The notes beneath the pieces were generated by a model that saw only the letters and a program-made list of their open reading frames with translations, ran no database searches and was not told the DNA's origin. A stretch of DNA of 64,000 bases from Podochytrium sp. JEL0797 (Eukaryota; Chytridiomycota; Chytridiomycetes; Chytridiales; Chytriomycetaceae): assembly GCA_027596195.1 (NCBI GenBank), contig JADGJG010000033.1, positions 1 through 64,000 on the forward strand, in the 5' to 3' direction. This document shows positions 57,574 through 64,000 of the stretch, one piece after another. Position 1 is the first letter of the stretch; each line of letters starts with the position of its first letter. Position numbers and translations under genes: made by a program.

Positions 57574-58395
57574 ATGGCCACCGCAACGTCGCGTTTTGGA
57601 TTCAGGTCTTCGACGCCTCTTCCGGAACAGATCACATCGGCAGATGTACTCAAGTGAGTGAAACTCTCCTCTCCTTTGGCCGTCGTCACAACCCCTCACT
57701 GTTGGAAAATCAAGACTCAAAAAGCCATCCAAGACATTCCTTTGCCCGAACGCCGTATGCATCCCCGTCCAGTTTATCGCGTTCCAGATCAAAGAGATGA
57801 AATCGAATCAGGTATGGTCAGCTTCGGGTAGCGCTGTTGTAAACGCTAACTTTGAATGTTCGCGAAGGTGTTTTTCGACATTGGAAGGCCCGTTGAGAGC
57901 CTGGACTGGACCGAAAGTGGAATCATCGAGTAAGCAGTAAAGGAACGCGTTATTGATGGTTAACTGTGGGCGCTTTTGTATCCAGTCCTGACAACTCGTC
58001 CCGCACTGTCGAATATTCCTTCCCCAAGGACCTCTTGAGCTATACTTCCATCGGAACCAACCTCGTATTTGCCGTGGGCCCCAAACCGTTGGGTTCCTTC
58101 CGCATGATTGAGATGCACTATTTCAAGGACAAGTTGATCAAAAGCTTTGACTTTGATTTTGGATTCTGCATTCCCAATAGCGTGAACAGTTGGGAAAATG
58201 TGTACAAGGTTCCAAAGTTGGATGAAAAGACGAGTTGAGTAGTTTTGATTTTCCGTTTGTTGAACTGTGCGTTTTTTAATGTACCGAATAGAAAACGAGA
58301 TGGCGAATTCGCCAAACAAAACTGTCTCAGACAGCTACTACTTTGTGGACGATAAACTGGTTATGCATAACAAGGCGTATTATTCGTACTATTAA
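57574..58395 (+). CDS. UNC119: UNC119 homologue, carrier of N-myristoylated ciliary cargo
   Basis: Lipid-binding chaperone of the UNC119/PDE6-delta family that extracts myristoylated proteins and delivers them to cilia. Five exons: 57574-57653, 57715-57811, 57868-57929, 57986-58233, 58292-58395; all in frame, 196 residues. Conserved family segments: [74 protein letters not shown], and the UNC119-specific C-terminus [22 protein letters not shown]. The last distinguishes it from PDE6-delta. It is convergent with the TSNAXIP1-like gene; their stop codons are 5 nt apart. Confidence 0.92.
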
Positions 58396-58400
58396 AAAAA

Positions 58401-60336
58401 TTATGCTCCTCCCTTCTTTGCCATCTGCTCCGAGAGACCCGTATATTCCGCAATAAGAAAATGATACTGCTCATCCTTCTCTCTCAAGGCAGCTTCGAGA
58501 CGCGCAACGGTTGCAACCTTGTTTTTGAGGTCCTCCGTGAGCTGCTCGTGATTTTCCTTGAGCTTCGAGTATTTCTCGGATGTGTCGGAGCTTTCGGCAT
58601 CGAGCAAATCAAAGTCGACTTTGGCGACAAAGTCCTCTTGTTGCGCGCGTTTGAGTTCAGCGATTTCGGAGGCATTCAGCTTCCCCTGTTTTGCAAAAAG
58701 AGTGCAAAGAGTGTGTTCAGCCGACCAAACAGCAAAGCCTCGACAGTGAATGCACAAACCTCGTCTTGCAAGCTTTTAATTTGCTTTTCATACTGCGTAA
58801 TCGGATCTTCCCCTTTGCTCCACCGTTTGATGTTGGGCTCAACTTCCGTCAAAACGGCATCGGACCGTTTCTTTTCGCCCAAAATTCCAGGCGGCAAATA
58901 TCCCGCATAGAGCGTCAGTTTTCTTCTCAGTTCGGCGTTGAGGAACGTGTTTTCTTCCATGAGGTGGGCAATCAGGGTCTCCATGTGGATTGTTTTTTTT
59001 CTCTCGAATTTGAGGAGGAGTCGGTTTTCATTCTTTGGTGTTTGTTGGGTGTGCTAATTTAGGGTCCGAATGGTGTGTGATTCCGGAAATACCTGAGCGA
59101 GCAGCTTGCGCACTTTGTTTCTCAGGAATACCAACTCGTTTTGATCCATGGTGTGGTTGCTAATAAAACTGTCGTATTCGCTCTGTTCAGTTTGAAATTT
59201 AGCTGATGCAGTGAATGGAAACAACGAGAAGGTACAAAACCTTAATCTCTGCCAAAATCGGGCCATACTGTTTGAATTCAGCAATGATTCGGTCAAACAC
59301 GTGTCGATACACTTGAAGACGCTTCATATTCGGTCCAGGATCTGAACATCCCAGTGCCTCAAGCTCCTAAGCCGACTGGATCAGTTTTTGAACCACTCAA
59401 ACGAGACCCATAGCTGAATCGAGCTCACCGTTTTTACAAACGCGTTCAACTCCTTCAAGTTCTCCACGTTTGAGGATTCCTGCGTTCTCGTCCACTTGGA
59501 TTGCACAAGCTCATGATCCGTGTTTTTCAGAGCCTTGTATTGTCCGCCTTTCGTCACATTCAGTTGGTATGCAGGCAAGTATTTTCTGTTCGGAGTGGGT
59601 TCCACAATCGGTTTCGATTTCAATTTGGGAGCGTCTGATACCGTTTGCGCAACACCACCACCACCAACCTCCGCCTCCTGCACCTCACCATCATGCCAAA
59701 TCTTCACACTATCAAACTGATGCAACAATTCATGCATATTCTCGGGAACATCCACATGCCCGAGACTGTTTCGCGAGTTGTCCACGGACGCGTCTGCGGA
59801 GCTCGGTTCCGGAGACTTGGGGATATATTCTCCCGGGATCGGGGATGGTTTCGGGGGAGATTGCGGTGCTCCGAATTTTCGTTGTTGGAAGGAAGACGTG
59901 ACGAGGATTTTGTTGACTTTGTTGTGGTTCAGGTGGCCTGACCAGAGTACATCGATATCCTTTGAGTATTAAGAATAAGAAAGCATATTGAGAATTCTGT
60001 CGTTCTGTGGAGGATAGAATCAGAGGTGGGGAGGGGGTCCAACCTTCTTTTGATTTGCAGAAATGCGATCCAACACGTCGTGAACAAACAGTTTCTCTTG
60101 TTTCACGCGTCGACCGTGTTCGTAATTGATCACGTTCAGTTTCGAAGGGTGTTTGTGGAGGTGATGTTCGGGGTGAATCTGATGTTTGTGAGGCTTCTTT
60201 CGAAAGACTGCTCCATTCGACAGGGGCTCATCGTAGTAGGGATTGTTGCCCAGTTTTCTCCAGCGCTGTGTTTTTAATAAGTGTGGAGTATTCCAGGTCG
60301 AAGGCCGATGCTTGCTACCTTCAAGTCGTCGTCCAT
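58401..60336 (-). CDS. TSNAXIP1_N-type coiled-coil protein (probable ciliary)
   Basis: Seven exons: 60336-60319, 60265-60044, 59959-59429, 59366-59241, 59182-59093, 59002-58760, 58685-58401; all phase 0, 504 residues. The first exon codes only MDDDLK and its boundary is the least certain. N-terminal third: basic, His-rich (HKHQIHPEHHLHKHPSK), then a Pro/Ser linker. The central segment ELEALGCSDPGPNMKRLQVYRHVFDRIIAEFKQYGPILAEIKSEYDSFI resembles the N-terminal domain of translin-associated factor X-interacting protein 1, found in ciliated organisms. The C-terminal ~200 residues are coiled coil. The acceptor giving EIKSEYDS (59182) was chosen because it keeps frame and fits the family. Function inferred. 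Confidence 0.65.
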
Positions 60337-60529
60337 GGCTGGTCACGATCAAGATTTACGAAATGTTTCGTGAATGAAATTGAGCGAGATTGATTTTAAA
60401 CCAGATGAGCTCAGAGAATTCCCTGTCTATCGAATGTTGTCCGGATGAGGGGAGAGAGAAAGAATGAACGCTTGGAGGGCGAGGCAGTCATGACTTCGCA
60501 ATTTTTCCCAGAGCACTTTCATCAAAAAA
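60337..60529. promoter_or_regulatory. Shared divergent promoter, TSNAXIP1-like / RPL17
   Basis: 193 nt between the two starts, containing the RPL17 5' leader. Its last bases run CATCAAAAAA into the first two bases of the split RPL17 start codon. Confidence 0.4.
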
Positions 60530-61813
60530 ATGTGAGCACTTGCGCTAGCCCCTTCAGCCGCCCCAGCCAGCGAACCACACCGCAACACAGCCTCAGCCTA
60601 CAGCAACCCAATCCACACCGCACATTTACGGCCGATCGCTTAATTGCATCGTCGTGTCGGAGTCCGAACGAATCGGCATGCTGGCACGGCTTGGGCTCGA
60701 TTCGACCCCACCTCCATCCCAACCGTCCATCCCCATCCCATGGGACCTGATGCACCGCCAGCAGTATCTCAGATCACGATAACTAGATCTGCATATGCGT
60801 TATGGCGGTGCGGATGACTGGTGGGGATGGATGACGGGGTTGGACTTGGACCGAAGGGGATGCCATCTCGTGGGAGTCACCAGCGCAGGCTCAACTACCA
60901 CTCCTGCCTACCGGATTAATGAATCAGTATGGCTAAACGAAATATATTTGTGTTCTATAGGGGTCGTTACGCTGCCACCGAAACCTCTGCCAAGTGTGAG
61001 TAGTCAAACGACGATTGATTCCCCTCCTCGAATCCAACCCCGAATCAGCAAACTATTGTCGAATCCATTCGTGTCTCGAGAATTGGGGCGTATGAGTGAT
61101 GGAAAACGGGGCGTCGAACGGACAACAAAGGTCGCCTGGAGTGCTGATCCGAATCTCAGTCGAAAGTCCAATTGGAACTTCTGGCGGAAATCGAGACACT
61201 CGAGTAATTGCGCTACATGCATCGGACTCCATCTATCTACTCGAAATCTGTCCCATTCGAATGTACGAAATGTCTAAACGACGCCTATTTTTTTTGTTTT
61301 TCAGCCGTCAAGTCCCGTGGATCCTACCTCCGTGTTCACTTCAAGAACACCCGTGAGACCGCCCAGGCCATCAAGGGTATGTCCCTCAAGAAGGCTGTTG
61401 CCTACCTCGAGGCCGTGAAGGACCACAAGCGTGCCATCCCAGTCCGCAGATTTGCCGGTGGTATCGGCCGTTGCGCCCAGGCCAAGGAGTTCGGATCCAC
61501 TAGAGGAAGATGGCCCATCAAGTCTGCTGAGTTCGTCCTCGGACTTTTGCAGAACGCCGAGTCCAACGCTGAGGTCAAGGGACTCGACATTGACAACCTG
61601 TTCGTCCGTCACATCCAGGTCAACCAGGCCCCTCCCCAGCGCCGCAGAACTTACCGTGCCCACGGAAGAATCAACCCGTACATGTCGCACCCATGCCACA
61701 TGGAGATGACTTTGGTTGAGGCTGAGAAGGCTGTGCCTAAGGGAGACGCTGCTGCTCCACGTTTGACCCGTGTTGCCTCCATCCAGAAGGCGATCAGGGC
61801 TGCCCGTGCTTAA
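60530..61813 (+). CDS. RPL17: 60S ribosomal protein L17 (uL22)
   Basis: Large-subunit protein near the exit tunnel. The model uses exons 60530-60531 (only AT), 60961-60995 and 61305-61813: AT|G GGT CGT TAC and AAG T|CC GTC, 181 residues, normal for the family (human 184). Signatures: [94 protein letters not shown]. Donor GTGAGC at 60532 and acceptor CTATAG at 60960 enclose a 429-nt intron, far longer than others here. Position 2 is Gly instead of the usual Val. The start exon is the only uncertain part; exons 2 and 3 are secure. Confidence 0.9.
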
Positions 61814-61960
61814 GTAGGGAGCGGTTGATGGATTTCTTGTGTTTGAGGTTGACGAAGGGCAAGGAAGAAAGTTGAACTCCTTATTGCATTTGACGAATAA
61901 ACCAGTCAGATTCTTTTTCGATGCGTTTTTTTTCGGACGTTGCTTCGTTCGGAATCAGAA

Positions 61961-64000
61961 ATGCCGGAATCTCCTGCTTTGGATGCACACGTCCTGTTGG
62001 CGCTCGGTCCGCCCCTGACCTCGCCGTTGCCGTGCCTGGCCGCGCTTGTGGACGCGTCTGCGCATGGCTTTGTATGTGTGTGTGCGGGCGAAGAAACGCT
62101 ACAGCTGGTTGTGGTGACCGGAGCCAAAGCCACGGCAAAGGCCCTGCTGCCCATCCACTACCGCACAAAGGCATTCCGGAGTGTGCGCACGGCTCCCTCA
62201 AGGAATTGGCTGGGCATCGTGTTGGGCACGGGGAATGTGGTGAGTGTTGCTTGCTTGCTGTCTTTTCTGCAAGCATTCTTACTGAACATTAACTGAACGC
62301 CGTTCCAGCAAATCCACAAACTCATCTCAACAAGCAACCGCCACTCTGCTCCTCCACAAGCCCGCCAAAATACCCTGGCGTTTGAAATCTCGCACGAGCC
62401 AAAACAACTCAAGAAACATTCGCATGCAATCCTCGGCATCGAGTGGTCCGTTTTTGAAAAGGAAGACGAGTTCTTTGTCGTTTCGAACGATGGCGTGGAC
62501 TTTTATTCCATGAGCAAGTCGAAGAGATCGTTCATTCTCCGAAAGTCGATTCCGCTCAAGATTTCATTTTACCTGTATTCGTCGCGCCATTCGCTGCTGG
62601 TTGTGTATGGAAACGAAGCGAATCCACGTTTGGTTTCGTTGCTGCATGTTTCTGGGAGGCGTGGGGATGTTGTGGAGTTGAACGCGATTCATTTGAATAT
62701 CGCAACTGGCAGCACTGCCAATGGGATTCTAAGATCGACAATAACTGGGCTGGGCAACTCGATATCACGTCTTTGGAGTGGTGGAATTTCCGATTCTCAT
62801 TCTGCTGGGCTGATTTCGAAATCGGATGTTTGTTTGGTGCAAGTGTGAGTCGACTGCATGTCGGGTACTCTTTGGTTTTGCTAACTCTCAAATCTCAGGT
62901 ATGACAAGTTATATATCGGATTAACACATTCGTCACCACCACTGCTGCAACAAACGAATCTTTCCGTTCCAACTTGCAACACTCTCTCCTTGTTTCGCGT
63001 CACCAAATTGGCCGATCCTCTTCGATTGAACCTCCAAGAACCGGGCACAACAGCCATTTCTGTCATCGACAACCTCCTTCTCGCGCACAACCCGAATCGA
63101 AAACTATACCTCGTGTTTGACGTCCATCACGCCGTTACAACCGATTCCGCTGGTGCCTCAAATCCAATGGATCCCATATTCTGTGTTTCCGATTCCGAAG
63201 TGGTGGATTTATATCCTGAAGCCGACACGCATTTCACATTCCCATATTACCTCAAAGCGCCGGCGTCCTCCCTCGCGAATATGACCAACTTTGGCGGTGT
63301 GTTTGAGATTCAGCAGAGTCTCGGTGGCTGTTTACGGGAACTAAGGCGGCATTACCGTGAACGCCCGGAGGTATCGTCGGTTGGATCCGTGTTGATACGG
63401 TTTCTTTTGAGGCGAACCAATGCGGACGTGTTTGGGCTGTTGATGGGCGTGTTGAAGGAGATTGTCGAATGCTATTGCGTGAATGGAGTGGCTCCCGCAA
63501 CTCCTTCGATTGAGGATGTGAGAGAGGCGTTTGATTTGGTGCACGAAGCGCGGGAGTTGAGGATCCGTGTGAATGTGGATGCAGACGCCGATCGACGACG
63601 TGATTCTAGTGCAGCAACGGCGGTGGAGGGATCAGATATTGATTCTGAAGCATTAGGTGAAGACACGGAAGTGTCGTTGGACAATGCGGCTCCTTCCATG
63701 ACGCGAGAAGTCGTTCGGTGTTTTGGACCATCAGATTTCCAGTGCCATGTTTTCGAGCCGCTGGTGCAAGTTGAGGTGAAGAATCGCGCGAGAGTTTGGT
63801 GTTTCTAAATGGCCTTTTCGACAGACCTGCGACAAACTTCGGCTAGCATCTTGCATTCAAGCATACCTGGCATCCCACCTTCAACACGACATCCCCGTTT
63901 CCACATCTGTTCCAAGCACCACCACTCCATCCATCGTGCCTCCTTGCATCAGCGAAACCCCAAACGACCCCTCCGGCGCGCAAACTCAACCCGCATCGAC
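61961..64000 (+). CDS. RMC1/Mic1-like subunit of the Mon1-Ccz1 (Rab7 GEF) complex, 3' partial
   Basis: Probable homologue of RMC1 (C18orf8), which supports Rab7 activation on late endosomes and autophagosomes. Exons: 61961-62239, 62309-62844, 62899-63775 and 63825 to the window edge; all in frame. N-terminal beta-propeller-like region: LGIEWSVFEKEDEFFVVSNDGVDFYSM, ISFYLYSSRHSLLVVYGNE. The segment TKLADPLRLNLQEPGTTAISVIDNLLLAHNPNRKLYLVFDV matches the NVVDNLVVVHH-type stretch of the family, followed by the C-terminal helical Mic1 part (FLLRRTNADVFGLLMGVLKEIVE). A frame stop at 63806 is bypassed by a GTGAAG donor at 63776 and an acceptor ending at 63824, after which CDKLRLASCIQAYLASHLQ stays open to 64000. 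Family call by pattern only. Confidence 0.7.

Noticed and set aside
59093..59296. Acceptor at about 59204 (CATCAG) for exon 5 of the TSNAXIP1-like gene
   Set aside because: It breaks the frame after the preceding exon; the acceptor before 59182 keeps it and gives the family-like EIKSEYDS.
63776..63808. TAA at 63806 as the true end of the RMC1-like gene
   Set aside because: A good donor at 63776 and acceptor at 63824 restore an open frame to the window end; the short peptide before the stop has no family likeness.

Overview
The window comes from a fungal nuclear genome, most likely a zoosporic (chytrid-type) fungus. Genes are intron-rich. The introns are mostly 50-80 nt with GT..AG ends, and open reading frames join in phase across every splice junction I modelled. 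The gene content is fungal/opisthokont: PHO84-like phosphate transporters, a Pho85/CDK5-type kinase, an Fzo1-type mitofusin, an Mtm1-type carrier, ribosomal protein uL22 and U6 snRNA. An UNC119 homologue and a TSNAXIP1-type protein are typical of organisms that build a cilium, which argues against Dikarya. The species call is inference; splice sites were read by eye and no search was run.

Layout. 1-3.6 kb: 3' part of a glycogen-targeting PP1 subunit (CBM21 domain) and an alpha-carbonic anhydrase carrying a natural eight-histidine run. 3.6-9.4 kb: two tandem PHO84-like transporters with a shared promoter motif, plus a relic of a third. 9.5-26.5 kb: a turnover zone built from a family of F-box + plant-type LRR genes, many of them broken, mixed with an Mtm1-like carrier, a TCERG1-like WW/FF splicing/transcription factor, two almost identical alpha/beta hydrolases, and relics of a small membrane protein, of the hydrolase and of TCERG1. 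26.7-32.4 kb: three tandem arrestin-like genes. 32.65-32.78 kb: U6 snRNA (minus strand). 33.1-34.9 kb: a glucuronokinase-like GHMP kinase with an unexplained N-terminal region. 35.0-42.3 kb: a 3.6-kb tandem duplication of a two-half CPBP-type membrane protease gene; the two copies overlap on the same strand. 42.5-51.4 kb: more F-box/LRR genes and pseudogenes flanking the mitofusin gene. 51.8-64 kb: a compact housekeeping block: coiled-coil protein, Pho85/CDK5-like kinase, farnesyltransferase alpha subunit, UNC119, TSNAXIP1-like protein, RPL17 (whose ATG appears to be split by a 429-nt intron) and an RMC1-like gene leaving the window.

How it fits together. The strongest theme is local duplication. 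F-box/LRR genes have been copied together with the 3' end of whichever gene lies next to them (TCERG1 at 13.6-16.7 kb, mitofusin at 44-47.5 kb), leaving paired relics. The two hydrolases show a sharp identity boundary that suggests gene conversion. The CPBP duplication fused the end of one copy to the promoter and signal-peptide region of the next. The right-hand block pairs genes of protein prenylation (FTase alpha), lipid-cargo transport (UNC119) and a probable ciliary coiled-coil protein, with very short intergenic spaces and shared divergent promoters. The most novel candidates are the two-half CPBP protein with an apparently inactive second half, its overlapping tandem copies, and the F-box/plant-type-LRR family with an invariant C-terminal tail.
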